From NCBI RefSeq assembly GCF_029846715.1, contig NZ_JARVWW010000035.1, positions 20,506 to 84,505 of the forward strand: a DNA stretch of 64,000 nucleotides. Direction: 5' to 3'. Every line of letters starts with the position of its first letter. The stretch's first letter is position 1. Under the pieces are notes generated by a model. It did no database searches and was not told the origin of the DNA. It saw only the letters and a program-made list of their open reading frames with translations. This DNA is from Bradyrhizobium nivariense. Its GTDB lineage: Bacteria; Pseudomonadota; Alphaproteobacteria; Rhizobiales; Xanthobacteraceae. A program made the translations under genes and the position numbers. Shown one piece after another: positions 50,580-60,044 of the stretch.

Positions 50580-51503
50580 GGCGAGCGCAAGTTAAGGCGC
50601 AAGCGTTAAATTCTCCTTTGACGTTCACCACGCCTGGCCCAGCGCAGGGCGGGCTGGAACTCTTTGTGAACCCCGCCCCATCGTCCGCGGGCCGTTCCTG
50701 GTCCACGGCGAAGAAGGCGCGATCGCGGGGCTCGCTGGGCATATGAACATGCCTCCGCACTCTCGCGGCGGCTTTCGCCCGAGCTTTGCTTTCCGTTTTC
50801 GCCCTCATCGAGAAAGGGCGCAGGGAAGGCCGGGCGCCGGCTGGCACCCGAAGTCCCGCGTGCGGATCAAATGCGCACGGGGTGGACGACAGGTGACGCC
50901 GGGACATCCCGGCCTTCCCTGCGCGGATGGTTTTAACGGTGTCCTTCGTGCTCTCCCCGGGGAGCGATGCACTATTGCCCCCGTCGCCCTGCAGATGGCT
51001 GATGCGCGTGCCCGGTCGGGCAGCACACATCACCACAAGACTTGACGCACAGACCCCGGGCGTCAGGACCACACGACTTCTCCGTCCGCGCACATCCCCG
51101 CTCACATCATCGACGGCTGGCGTGCGCTCACCGTCGAAGCGGAACGGGGACGCTATCAGCGCCGTGTCGTACCGCGCGTGCCGCTGCTCACGGTTTCCCG
51201 CCCTGCAGCCAACCCGCGCGCCGACGCCGTCGCGTCCACCGCATTCCGTCCCGCGTCCCGTGACGATCGCGAAACGCCCCTTGTGGCGGGCCGGAATGTC
51301 CAGGCTTGTACGGCAAAACAGAATTTCTGTAAATACGAATATTTTCGATACCGGCAATTGACCCAGCGCTGGTGTGTTTTGCCCGCCGGCAACGCAACGG
51401 ATCGTAGCCCTTTGACGGCCATGCGAGTCCTGATATTCTTCGGCATGGCGTGACTCGACGAGCGATGCCGTCAGTCGATAACCAGAGCTGTTTAAAGGAT
51501 GGG
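50580..51503. other. Long non-coding region with a repeat element
   Basis: These 924 bp lie between a minus-strand membrane gene and a plus-strand secreted-protein gene. The palindromic repeat at 50760-50924 is the only clear structure. Reading frames here lack any protein-family pattern. A stretch near 51315-51355 is AT-rich and may hold the promoter of the gene at 51504. Confidence 0.5.
50760..50924. repeat. Dispersed palindromic repeat, copy 2 (complete)
   Basis: The left ~110 bp match copy 1 at 45466-45587. The element ends with a perfect inverted repeat: GCGCAGGGAAGGCCGGG at 50818-50834 and CCCGGCCTTCCCTGCGC at 50908-50924, enclosing 73 bp. The RNA would form a long stem-loop. The GCGCAGGGAAGGCCGG motif is one I associate with repeats scattered through Bradyrhizobium genomes. 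Confidence 0.85.
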
Positions 51504-51923
51504 ATGAGAAGCGTGGCGCTCCTGGCTCTCAGCCTCCTGTTTGTTGTCGTCTGGTCGCAGGACAGCGCGACTGGACAGAGTTCGGTCGCGCCGCCGGTTT
51601 CGCTGGCTCCGCTCAATGCATCGCCACCGCCACGCGCGAATGTCAAAAATTTCAGAGTTTCGCCGACCGCGTCCGAGGCTTCGACACCTGTGATCGGCGG
51701 GCCTCCGCCGATGCCGAATCCGGCCGCCGACTACGATGGCTTCAGCGCAGGCACCGTCGACGATAGTGACACCTCAAGTCAGGCAGCGCCGCCTGTGAGG
51801 TCGCGCACCGCGAAGGGCTCCAGGCCCAATCCGGATACGAAAGGCGCCCCGGCTCAGCAATTGATTGATCAAGAAGATGAGGCGTTGAAACGCAAGCTGA
51901 TGATCTGCCAAAGCTGCAAGTAG
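51504..51923 (+). CDS. Secreted proline/serine-rich protein with C-terminal CxxC, 139 aa
   Basis: From ATG 51504 with a signal peptide (MRSVALLALSLLFVVVWSQDSATG). The mature part is low complexity, Pro/Ser/Thr-rich, with no fold I recognise until a short helical end (QQLIDQEDEALKRKLMICQSCK). The final CQSC could bind metal or form a disulfide. It stands alone. The function is unknown. Confidence 0.7.
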   Translation: MRSVALLALSLLFVVVWSQDSATGQSSVAPPVSLAPLNASPPPRANVKNFRVSPTASEASTPVIGGPPPMPNPAADYDGFSAGTVDDSDTSSQAAPPVRSRTAKGSRPNPDTKGAPAQQLIDQEDEALKRKLMICQSCK

Positions 51924-52056
51924 CGATCGTAGCGGCGGCTCGCTGCATAGCTGACCTTCCGCGACCGTCGCCTGCCGGCGCTTTACCCTCCCACAAATTC
52001 CTGATCCTCTCTTCCTAATCGGCCGGACCAACCGGCCAAGCCTGAGGAGAGACGCC

Positions 52057-53691
52057 ATGAAGCTCGGCACCGCGATTGCGGAAATCATGAAGCGCGAGGG
52101 GATCGAGATCCTCTGCGGCTATCCGGTCAACCATCTCATCGAGCATGCGGCCCAAGCCGAGATCCGTCCGGTGATGGTGCGGCAGGAGCGCGTCGGCATC
52201 CACATGGCGGATGCGATCTCGCGGGTGACGTCGGGGCGCAGCATCGGCGCGTTCTGCATGCAGCACGGGCCCGGCGCGGAGAACGCGATGGGCGGTGTGG
52301 CGCAATGCTACGGCGAATCCGTTCCTGTGCTGGTGCTGCCGATGGGCTATCCGCGCAGGCTGTCGCATATCGAGCCCAACTTCAGTTCCAGCGAGGCGAT
52401 GAAGGCGTTTTCGAAATCGTCCGAACCGATCATCCTCGCCGCGGAAGTCGCCAACATTTTTCGACGCGCCTTCACCAAGCTGAAGAACGGCCGCGGCGGG
52501 CCCGTCATCGTCGAAATTCCTGCCGACATGTGGAACGAGGAGGTGCCGGAGCCGCTGAACTACACGCCGGTGCTGCGCACCCGCTATGGTGCGGACCCTG
52601 TTCATGTGAAGGAGGCGGCCCACCTGCTCGTCAACGCCAAGCGCCCGGTGATCTATGCCGGACAGGGCGTGCATTACGCCCAAGCGTGGCCGCAACTGAA
52701 ACGGCTGGCCGAGCGGCTCGCCATTCCCGTCACCACCAGTCTCGGCGGCAAATCGTCGTTCCCGGAAACGCATCCGCTCTCGCTCGGCTCCGGCGGCCTT
52801 GCGGTGCCGCGCGCCGTCCCCAAATTCCTCGCTGAGGCCGACGTCATCCTCGGCATCGGCTGCTCCTTCACCGAGACAAACTTCGGCATCGCGATGCCAA
52901 AGGGCAAGACCATCATCCACTCCACACTCGATCCGAACCATCTCAACAAGGACGTGGAAGCCAGGATCGGCCTCGTCGGCGATGCCGGGCTCGTGCTCGA
53001 TGCGCTGCTGGAGGAGATCGGCAAGACCGTCACCGCGGATCGCGACGCATCGGCGATCGCGGCCGAGATCGCGGCCTCGCACCAGGCGTGGCTGGCGAAA
53101 TGGATACCGAAGCTCACCAGCAATGATGCACCGCTCAGCCCCTATCGGGTGCTGTGGGACTTGCAGCACACCGTCGACATCAGCAACACCATCATCACCC
53201 ATGATGCGGGCAGCCCGCGCGATCAGCTCTCGCCGTTCTGGAAGTCGGTCGAGCCCCTCACCTATCTCGGCTGGGGCAAGACGACGCAACTCGGCTACGG
53301 CCTTGGGCTCGCAATGGGCGCCAAGCTCGCAAAGCCCGACAAGCTCTGCATCAATGTCTGGGGCGATGCCGCGATCGGCTTCACCGGCATGGATTTCGAG
53401 ACCGCGGTGCGCGAGCGCATCCCGATCATGTCGATCCTGCTGAACAATTTCTCGATGGCGATCGAATTGAAGGTGATGCCGGTCTCGACCGAAAAATATC
53501 GTTCGACCGACATTTCCGGCGACTACGCCGCGATGGCGCGCGCCTTTGGCGGCTATGGCGAGCGGGTGACGAGACCTGAGGACATCATCCCCGCAATCAG
53601 GCGCGGCATCCAGAAGACGCGGGAAGGCGTCCCGGTGCTGCTGGAGTTCATCACCAGCAAGGAGACCGAGGTGTCGCGGCCGGGCACGTGA
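52057..53691 (+). CDS. Thiamine-diphosphate-dependent enzyme (acetolactate-synthase-like)
   Basis: A 544-residue enzyme with a strong SD (GAGGAGA) before ATG 52057. The order is the usual Pyr domain (MKLGTAIAEIMKREGIEILCGYP, RQERVGIHMADAISRVTSGR), central domain (RPVIYAGQGVHYA), and PP domain. The ThDP motif starts at WGDAAIGFTGMDFETAVRERIPIMSILLNN, with GDA in place of GDG. Glu45 of the Pyr domain appears as RQERVG. It differs from typical IlvB, so its substrate (oxalyl-CoA, benzoylformate or acetolactate class) is open. No small subunit gene follows. Confidence 0.85.
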   Translation: MKLGTAIAEIMKREGIEILCGYPVNHLIEHAAQAEIRPVMVRQERVGIHMADAISRVTSGRSIGAFCMQHGPGAENAMGGVAQCYGESVPVLVLPMGYPRRLSHIEPNFSSSEAMKAFSKSSEPIILAAEVANIFRRAFTKLKNGRGGPVIVEIPADMWNEEVPEPLNYTPVLRTRYGADPVHVKEAAHLLVNAKRPVIYAGQGVHYAQAWPQLKRLAERLAIPVTTSLGGKSSFPETHPLSLGSGGLAVPRAVPKFLAEADVILGIGCSFTETNFGIAMPKGKTIIHSTLDPNHLNKDVEARIGLVGDAGLVLDALLEEIGKTVTADRDASAIAAEIAASHQAWLAKWIPKLTSNDAPLSPYRVLWDLQHTVDISNTIITHDAGSPRDQLSPFWKSVEPLTYLGWGKTTQLGYGLGLAMGAKLAKPDKLCINVWGDAAIGFTGMDFETAVRERIPIMSILLNNFSMAIELKVMPVSTEKYRSTDISGDYAAMARAFGGYGERVTRPEDIIPAIRRGIQKTREGVPVLLEFITSKETEVSRPGT

Positions 53692-53805
53692 AGCCGGCCG
53701 GGTTTTGGCGGTAAAACTCGCTGCCGCGGGTGCTGGCTCCGGCCGCAGGAGATGTGATAATCCGCCCTGGTGCCGCGCATGTCGCTGCATCAAGCCGGAT
53801 TGCGA

Positions 53806-56800
53806 ATGACCACCCCCTCCAACGACATCGCGGAACTCGAGCGCCTGTTACAATCGGTCACAGCCGAGAACGCGCAGCTTCGAGGCGAGCTTGCGATTGC
53901 GCGCGATCGTCAGAGCGCCAGCGCCGGGATCCTGCGCACCATCGCGGCCTCTCCGTCCGATGCCCGGCCGGTCTTCGAGGCGATTGCGGCCAGCTCCAAA
54001 CATTTGCTCGGCGGCTTCTCCGCCACCGTGCTTCAGTTCATCGGCGACGAGCTCCACCTCGTGGCGTTTACGCCAACGAGCCCCGAGGGGGACGAAGGGC
54101 TCAAGGCGTCGTTCCCGCGCAAGATTGCCGACTTTCCGACCTTCGCGCTGGTGCGTGGCGGCGAGACGATCCAGTTTCCGGATAGCGAAGCCGCTGACGT
54201 CCCCGAGCTGAACCGGAACCTTGCGCGGCTGCGTGGCTTCCGCAGCGTGCTGTTCATGCCGCTGATGAACCGCGGAACGCCAGTCGGCATGATCAGCGTC
54301 GCGCGCGCCGAGCCCGGCGCGTTCGCAGCCGACCTCGTGCAGCTGCTCCAGACCTTTGCCGACCAGGCCGTGATCGCGATCGAGAATGCGCGGCTGTTCA
54401 ACGAGACGCGCGAGACGCTGGAGCGCCAGACCGCCACCGCCGACATTCTGAAAGTGATGGCAGGTTCGCCGTCCGCCGTGCAGCCGGTGTTCGACGCCAT
54501 CGCCGCCAATGCCAACCGGCTGATCGGCGGCTTCTCCACCGCGGTGCTGCGCTATATCGACGGCGCCGCGCACCTTGCGGCGTTCACGCCGACCGATCCG
54601 GCCGGCGACCGCGTGCTCCAGTCCTCGTTCCCGGTGCCATTCGCGCAGTTCCCGCCCTACCAGCTCGTGGCCGATGGCGCCGCGGCGCAATTGCCCGATA
54701 CCGAGATCGAACCGGCCGCGCGCGACATCGCCCGCGCCCGCGGCTACCGCAGCATGCTGTTCGCGCCCTTGATGAGCGACGGCGAAGCCATTGGCGTCAT
54801 CATCGCCACGCGGCGAACGACCGGCGCGTTCGATGAGCATCATGTGCGGCTGCTGCAGACCTTCGCCGACCAGGCGGTGATCGCGATCAAGAATGTCAGC
54901 CTGTTCAACGCCACGAGGGAAGCGCTGGAACGGCAGACCGCGACCGCCGACATTCTCAAGGTGATCGCGGCCTCGCCGGCGGATGTGACGCCGGTGTTCC
55001 AGGCGATCTCCGACAGCGCCAAGACGCTGGTCGGCGGACATTCCTCCACCGTCACGCGCGTCATCGACGGCCTGCTGCACCTCGCCGCCTTCACCACCGA
55101 CAACGAGGCCGGCAACGAAGAGCTGCTCAGCTCGTTCCCGGCGCCGCTGTCGGCATCGGGCATTCACAGCCGGGTGGCGACGAGCGGAGAGTTCGCATTC
55201 CGCAGCGACATGCAGAACGAGCCCGACCTCACGGACGCCATGAGAGAGCTGGCGCGGACCAGAGGTTATCGCAGCATCCTCGTGATCCCGATGCTGCGCG
55301 ACGGCGTCGCGATCGGCACCATCGGCGTGACGCGGCCGGAGGCCGGTCCTTTCCCGGACAAGGCGATCGCCCTGCTCAAGACCTTTGCCGACCAGGCCGT
55401 GATCGCGATCGAGAACACGCGGCTGTTCAACGAAGTGCAGGCGCGGACGCACGAGCTTGCAGAGTCACTAGAGCAGCAGACCGCGACATCGGAGGTGCTC
55501 AGCGTCATCAGCCGATCGGCCGGCGATCTCGCGCCGGTATTCGAGGCGATGCTCAGCAAGGCAATGCAGCTCTGCGGCGCCAGTTTCGGCGTGCTCAATA
55601 CCTACGACGGCACGCAGTTCCGCACAGCCGCCACTTACGGCCTGCCCCCCGCCTACGATGAATTCCGGCGCAAGGCGCCTCTCAACTATGGTCCGGCCAC
55701 CGCGCCCGCGCGTCTTTTGAAGGGCGAACCGTTCGTCGAAATTGTCGACCTGCTGGAGTCAGACGTCTATCGCAGCGGCGAGCCGCACCGTCGGGCGCTG
55801 GTCGATCTCGGCGGCGCCCGCTGTCTGCTCGCGGCGCCGTTGCTCCAGGACGAGCGCGTGGTCGGCAACGTCATGATCTTCAGGCAGGAGAACCGACCCT
55901 TCTCGAAGAAGCAGATCACCTTGCTGAACCAGTTCGCGGCACAAGCCGTGATCGCCATCGAGAACGCGCGGCTGCTCAGCGAATTGCGTCAGCGCACCGA
56001 AAATTTGACCGAGTCGCTGCAACAACAGACGGCGACTGCCGACGTGCTCAAGGTTATCAGCCGCTCGGCGTTCGACTTGCAGGCCGTACTCGATACGCTT
56101 GTCGAATCGGCGGCGCGACTATGCGAAGCCGATATGGCGGCAATTACCCGCAAATCCGGCAGCACCTATTTCCGGGCAGGCTCCTACGGCTTTCCAGCCA
56201 AATTCGTCGAGTATGTAAGAGATCTTCCGGTCCGGCCAGATAGGCGCACCATCACGGGCAGGACTTTGCTTGGCGACAAGGTGGTCCATGTCACCGATGT
56301 GCTCGAAGACCCCGATTACTCCTTTGAAGGCCAGGAATTGAGCGGCAATCCGCGTAGCTTCCTGGGTGTGCCCCTATTGCGCGAAGGCAGCACCGTCGGC
56401 GCTATTGTTCTCGCACGTCGCGCGATCCGGCCGTTTAGCGAAAAGCAGATCGAACTCGTTACCAGTTTCGCCGATCAAGCCGTCATCGCGATCGAGAATG
56501 TGCGCCTCTTCGACGAAGTGCAGGCCCGTACCAGCGAACTTACCAAATCGCTCGACGATTTGCGCGGCGCGCAAGACCGGCTGATCCAGACTGAGAAGCT
56601 GGCATCGCTCGGCCAGCTCACTGCCGGCATCGCGCATGAGATCAAGAACCCGCTCAACTTCGTCAACAATTTCGCATCGCTCTCGGCCGAACTGACGGAT
56701 GAGCTGAACGAGGCGCTTGCGCCCGCCCCGCTCGCCGACGATCTGCGCGCGGAAGTCGACGAACTGACCGGGCTGCTGAAAGACAATCTCGCGAAGATCG

Positions 56801-57390
56801 TGCAGCACGGAAGGCGCGCCGATTCCATCGTCAAGAACATGCTGCTGCATTCCCGCGAGGGCGGCGGCGAACATCGGCTGAGCGACATCAACGCGCTGGT
56901 CGAGGAGAGCCTCAATCTCGCCTATCACGGCGCCCGCGCCGAGAAGCCGCACTTCGACGTGACGCTGAAGCGCGAGCTCGATCCCGCGGCCGGGCAAGCG
57001 GACGTGTTTCCGCAGGAGATCACCCGGGTGCTGCTCAACCTGATCTCGAACGGCTTCCACGCGGTCGCCAAGCGCAAGTCGGATGACGGCGCCGCCGATT
57101 ACGAGCCGGTGGTGATCGCCGCAACGCGCGACCGGGGCGACAGCATCGAGATCCGCATCCGCGACAACGGCACCGGCATTCCGCACGAGGTGAAGGAGAA
57201 GATGTTCAATCCGTTCTTCACCACCAAGCCGGCCGGCGAAGGCACCGGCCTCGGATTGTCGATGAGTCACGACATCGTGGTGAAGCAGCACGGCGGCACG
57301 ATCGACGTCGCGACCGAGCCCGGCGCGTTCACCGAGTTCACGATTCTATTGCCGCGAAACAGCAGCTTTCCGGACGGAGGCCGCGGCTAA
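53806..57390 (+). CDS. Multi-GAF sensor histidine kinase with five GAF repeats
   Basis: 1194 residues from ATG 53806 (MTTPSNDIAELERLLQSVTAEN). A short coiled coil is followed by five GAF-like units. Each ends in F..QAVIAI.N..L, at about residues 185, 354, 527, 711 and 888, with a T[AS]..VL.VI linker helix between. The first three are close paralogues and the last two have diverged. HisKA follows with His944 (GIAHEIKNPLNFVNNF), then an HATPase domain (LLNLISNGFHAV, IRDNGTGIP and GTGLGLSMSHDIV). There are no transmembrane helices, so it is probably a cytosolic sensor of small ligands or redox state. No response regulator is adjacent. Confidence 0.9.
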   Translation: MTTPSNDIAELERLLQSVTAENAQLRGELAIARDRQSASAGILRTIAASPSDARPVFEAIAASSKHLLGGFSATVLQFIGDELHLVAFTPTSPEGDEGLKASFPRKIADFPTFALVRGGETIQFPDSEAADVPELNRNLARLRGFRSVLFMPLMNRGTPVGMISVARAEPGAFAADLVQLLQTFADQAVIAIENARLFNETRETLERQTATADILKVMAGSPSAVQPVFDAIAANANRLIGGFSTAVLRYIDGAAHLAAFTPTDPAGDRVLQSSFPVPFAQFPPYQLVADGAAAQLPDTEIEPAARDIARARGYRSMLFAPLMSDGEAIGVIIATRRTTGAFDEHHVRLLQTFADQAVIAIKNVSLFNATREALERQTATADILKVIAASPADVTPVFQAISDSAKTLVGGHSSTVTRVIDGLLHLAAFTTDNEAGNEELLSSFPAPLSASGIHSRVATSGEFAFRSDMQNEPDLTDAMRELARTRGYRSILVIPMLRDGVAIGTIGVTRPEAGPFPDKAIALLKTFADQAVIAIENTRLFNEVQARTHELAESLEQQTATSEVLSVISRSAGDLAPVFEAMLSKAMQLCGASFGVLNTYDGTQFRTAATYGLPPAYDEFRRKAPLNYGPATAPARLLKGEPFVEIVDLLESDVYRSGEPHRRALVDLGGARCLLAAPLLQDERVVGNVMIFRQENRPFSKKQITLLNQFAAQAVIAIENARLLSELRQRTENLTESLQQQTATADVLKVISRSAFDLQAVLDTLVESAARLCEADMAAITRKSGSTYFRAGSYGFPAKFVEYVRDLPVRPDRRTITGRTLLGDKVVHVTDVLEDPDYSFEGQELSGNPRSFLGVPLLREGSTVGAIVLARRAIRPFSEKQIELVTSFADQAVIAIENVRLFDEVQARTSELTKSLDDLRGAQDRLIQTEKLASLGQLTAGIAHEIKNPLNFVNNFASLSAELTDELNEALAPAPLADDLRAEVDELTGLLKDNLAKIVQHGRRADSIVKNMLLHSREGGGEHRLSDINALVEESLNLAYHGARAEKPHFDVTLKRELDPAAGQADVFPQEITRVLLNLISNGFHAVAKRKSDDGAADYEPVVIAATRDRGDSIEIRIRDNGTGIPHEVKEKMFNPFFTTKPAGEGTGLGLSMSHDIVVKQHGGTIDVATEPGAFTEFTILLPRNSSFPDGGRG

Positions 57391-57427
57391 AGCGCGATGA
57401 GATGAGGATGAATCATCATCGCGCTTT
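57389..57427. terminator. Hairpin after the GAF kinase gene
   Basis: AAAGCGCGATGAGATG pairs with CATCATCGCGCTTT, overlapping the last base of the stop codon. It is probably a bidirectional terminator between the convergent kinase and MFS genes, though T-runs are short. Confidence 0.6.
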
Positions 57428-57440
57428 AGGTTGTTGTTTG

Positions 57441-57487
57441 AGCATGATCTTTTCGGAAAACCGCTTCGCACTTTTCCGGATCATGCT
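57441..57487. repeat. Rhizobiales-type palindromic repeat
   Basis: It begins AGCATGATCTTTTCGGAAAA and ends TTTTCCGGATCATGCT; the arms AGCATGATC and GATCATGCT pair perfectly and the inner TTTTCGGAAAA/TTTTCCG parts pair partly. I know this motif as a frequently repeated intergenic hairpin in Bradyrhizobium and Rhodopseudomonas-type genomes. Here it lies between convergent genes, probably as terminator. Confidence 0.7.
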
Positions 57488-57497
57488 TTAGCGGTTT

Positions 57498-59078
57498 CTA
57501 TTCCGCCATCTCGACGGGTTGCGTCGTGGAGGGACCGGCCAGCGGCCGCTCCTCCATCGCAACGAGGCAGAGGGCGGCACCGGTCATCAGCGCCGTGGCG
57601 GCGCCGAAGACGTAGCGGAACGCATGCCGCATGTCATCGGGGGCGATCGCATTGACGGCGCCGTGATGCTCGCCGGCAAGCGGAATGTCGGCACCGAGCG
57701 CGATGAACAGGATGGCCGCGAACGCCGCAACCGTGAACGAGGACATCAGCGAGCGGAAGAAGTTCAAAGCGCCGGTGATGGTGCCGACCTGCGGACGCGC
57801 GACCGAATTCTGCAGCGAGACCACGCAGACCGGAAAGGTGGTGCCGAGGCCAAGCGCAAACGCAGCCATCAGCGTCAGCAGGGCCCACAGCGGCAGCGTC
57901 GTCAAGGTCAGGCCGAGGCCGCACAGCGCAGCCCAGGACGTGCCGACGATGGCGACGCGCTTGTAGTGCCTGGCGCGCGCCATGGTGCGACCGGCGATGG
58001 CCGCGCCGCAGGTCGAGACCGCCGCGAGCGGAATCAGCGCGAGGCCGGCTTCGCTGGCACTGAGGTGATAGACCTGTTCGTAATAGAGCGGAAGCTGCAC
58101 CGTGAGGCCGGTGATCGCGCCGAGCGCGCAGCCGCCGGCCGCCAGCCCGAACGGCGCAACCGATCCGCCGAGCAGCGGCAGCGGCAGGAACGGCTCGTCC
58201 GCCCGCCGCGCGTGCCACACGAAGGTGACCGCGAGCGCGACGGCGCCGCCCACCATCGCAAGCACGGTCGGCGAGAGCCACGGGAAGCGCGTGCCGCCCC
58301 AGGTCAGCACCAGCATGAAGACGACGGCGGAGGCCATCAGCAACACGCCGCCGAGCCAGTCGACCTTGCGCTTGCGGTGGAACACCGGGATCTTCTTCAT
58401 CCTGGGCAGCAGCAGCGCGATCGCAGCAGCCGCGAGCGGCACGTTGATCCAGAAGATCATCGACCAGTGCAGATGCTCGGCGAACACGCCGCCGATGACC
58501 GGGCCGAGAATGCCGCCGACCATCCAGACGCTGGAGAAATAGGCCTGATACTGGCCGCGCTCGCGCGGCGACACGACGTCGGAGATCACGGTCTGCACCA
58601 CCGGCATGATGCCGCCGCCACCCAGTCCCTGAAGACCGCGTGCAAGAATCAGCATCGGCAGGTTCGGGGCGATCGCGCACAGCACCGAGCCCGCGACGAA
58701 CAGGCTGAGCGAGATGATGATCATGACGCGGCGGCCGTAGATATCGCTCAGCGTTCCGAACACCGGCGCAACCGCGGTCGAGGCGAGCAGATAGGCCGTG
58801 ATGACCCAGGAGAGATTGGAAACGTCGTGGAACTGGCGCCCGATGGTCGGCAGCGCGGTGGCGACGATGGTCTGGTCGAGCGCGGCCAAAAACATCGTCA
58901 GCATCAGGCTGATGACGATGGTGCGGACCTCGTCCTGTGACAGCGGTGCCGGCGGCACGAGCGACGGAGCGTCATCGACGCTCAAGACCTCGGACGGAAG
59001 GCGGGACAATTCCTCGGCGATGTCGTCGGGCAATGTCTGGATGTCGGCAGAACTGCTCTGCCGCTCGAACTTGTTCAT
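57498..59078 (-). CDS. MFS multidrug exporter, DHA2 (EmrB/QacA) type
   Basis: 526 residues from ATG 59078 (MNKFERQSSSADIQTLP); the longer frame to 59192 lacks family pattern. About 14 transmembrane segments follow a ~45-residue cytosolic start. Motif A is GTLSDIYGRRVMI and motif C is VGGILGPVIGGVFAEHLHW, typical of drug/H+ antiporters of the 14-TMS class, as is LDQTIVATALPTIG in the first helix. It is probably an efflux pump. No EmrA partner or regulator is adjacent. Confidence 0.92.
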   Translation of the reverse strand: MNKFERQSSSADIQTLPDDIAEELSRLPSEVLSVDDAPSLVPPAPLSQDEVRTIVISLMLTMFLAALDQTIVATALPTIGRQFHDVSNLSWVITAYLLASTAVAPVFGTLSDIYGRRVMIIISLSLFVAGSVLCAIAPNLPMLILARGLQGLGGGGIMPVVQTVISDVVSPRERGQYQAYFSSVWMVGGILGPVIGGVFAEHLHWSMIFWINVPLAAAAIALLLPRMKKIPVFHRKRKVDWLGGVLLMASAVVFMLVLTWGGTRFPWLSPTVLAMVGGAVALAVTFVWHARRADEPFLPLPLLGGSVAPFGLAAGGCALGAITGLTVQLPLYYEQVYHLSASEAGLALIPLAAVSTCGAAIAGRTMARARHYKRVAIVGTSWAALCGLGLTLTTLPLWALLTLMAAFALGLGTTFPVCVVSLQNSVARPQVGTITGALNFFRSLMSSFTVAAFAAILFIALGADIPLAGEHHGAVNAIAPDDMRHAFRYVFGAATALMTGAALCLVAMEERPLAGPSTTQPVEMAE

Positions 59079-59234
59079 CTCGATCGGAAGCCATGAGGCG
59101 GCGCAACGCCGCGAAGGATTCGTTCTATGCAGCCCAATGTAGACAGCAAAGTTCTTCTCGGACAGGCACTGCGGCGCATGGGTGCATCCCACCCCACGGC
59201 CATCCCGAAGACGTGATCCGAGTCCCCCGCCGGA

Positions 59235-59750
59235 TCAGTCCTTCGGACGTCGCTTCAGGCGGGCCCGTTTCGGCAGTTGCGCCGGCCATTGCACGATGTG
59301 GTTCTCGAGCTCGTCGTCCGGAATCTCCACCTCGCTGCCTTCGACCCGGCCGCGCACGGAAACGCCGGCCTCATGCACGGTGTTGGGATCGCCTGAGACC
59401 AGCGGATGCCACCAATAGAGGTCGCGCCCTTCCGCGACGAGCTTGTAGCCGCAGCTCGGCGGCAGCCAGTTCAGGGTGCGGACATTGGCCGGCGTCAGGC
59501 GGACACAGTCAGGAACCTTGTCCGAACGATTCGGGTAGTCCTTACAGCCGCAGGTCGCCCCATCGAGCAGTTTGCAGCCGACATGGGTGAAATAGATGTC
59601 GCCGGTGCCCTCTTCCTCGAGCTTGTTCAGGCAGCAGCGGCCGCAGCCGTCGCACAGGCTTTCCCATTCGGGCCCCGACATCTCTTCCAACGTCTTGGTT
59701 TTCCAGAAGAATCCTTCCTGGCCTGAAGGTCGTTTGGGAGCTGCGGTCAT
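59235..59750 (-). CDS. YcgN/UPF0260-type cysteine-cluster protein
   Basis: 171 residues from ATG 59750. It has an N-terminal LCDGCGRCCLNKLEEE motif and a second Cys group (HVGCKLLDGATCGCKDYPNR and VPDCVRL), the CxxCxxCC pattern of UPF0260/YkgJ-like proteins that probably bind Zn or Fe-S. The C-terminal domain contains LPPSCGYKLVAEGRDLYWWHPLVSGD and a conserved GRV.GSEVEIPD.ELE segment. Cytoplasmic; function not known. It is divergent from the penicillin-binding protein gene. Confidence 0.9.
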   Translation of the reverse strand: MTAAPKRPSGQEGFFWKTKTLEEMSGPEWESLCDGCGRCCLNKLEEEGTGDIYFTHVGCKLLDGATCGCKDYPNRSDKVPDCVRLTPANVRTLNWLPPSCGYKLVAEGRDLYWWHPLVSGDPNTVHEAGVSVRGRVEGSEVEIPDDELENHIVQWPAQLPKRARLKRRPKD

Positions 59751-60044
59751 GCGCCTCAACAAAAGTTCGAAAGAGCTACGGTTGGTGCCATCTAGGGCGT
59801 GCGGCCGTGGGGCTGCAAGCAACGCCCGCGTGAGGCCCGTAATGAACCGGGGTCAATTAGGCCTGTTGTTCAAAATCGCAAGCGTGACCATTGGTTTATA
59901 GGCCCTGCTCGGCTAGAAGGAACAGCAAGTCCCTAAGGTCGCTAGCCGGGCGCCTTGGGTTTGCCGCAACATTCCCGCAAGACGTCTCGATGCCGCCCCG
60001 GCCGGGTGCTTGAACGCTTTCGAACCAAGCCTCAAGGGTTCTAG

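Noticed and set aside
50580..51460. Several 70-260-codon frames in the gap around the palindromic repeat
   Set aside because: They overlap one another on both strands, include the repeat, and show no signal peptide, domain or codon pattern of a real gene.
52015..53793. 592-codon minus-strand frame opposite the ThDP enzyme
   Set aside because: Composition is that of an antisense shadow; the plus-strand gene has clear ThDP motifs and a strong SD.
53848..55452. 534-codon minus-strand frame opposite the GAF kinase
   Set aside because: Shadow of the GAF repeats; it repeats with the same period as the plus-strand domains and has no motif of its own.
57519..58940. 473-codon plus-strand frame opposite the MFS exporter
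   Set aside because: Arg/Gln/His-rich shadow; the minus strand encodes 14 hydrophobic helices.
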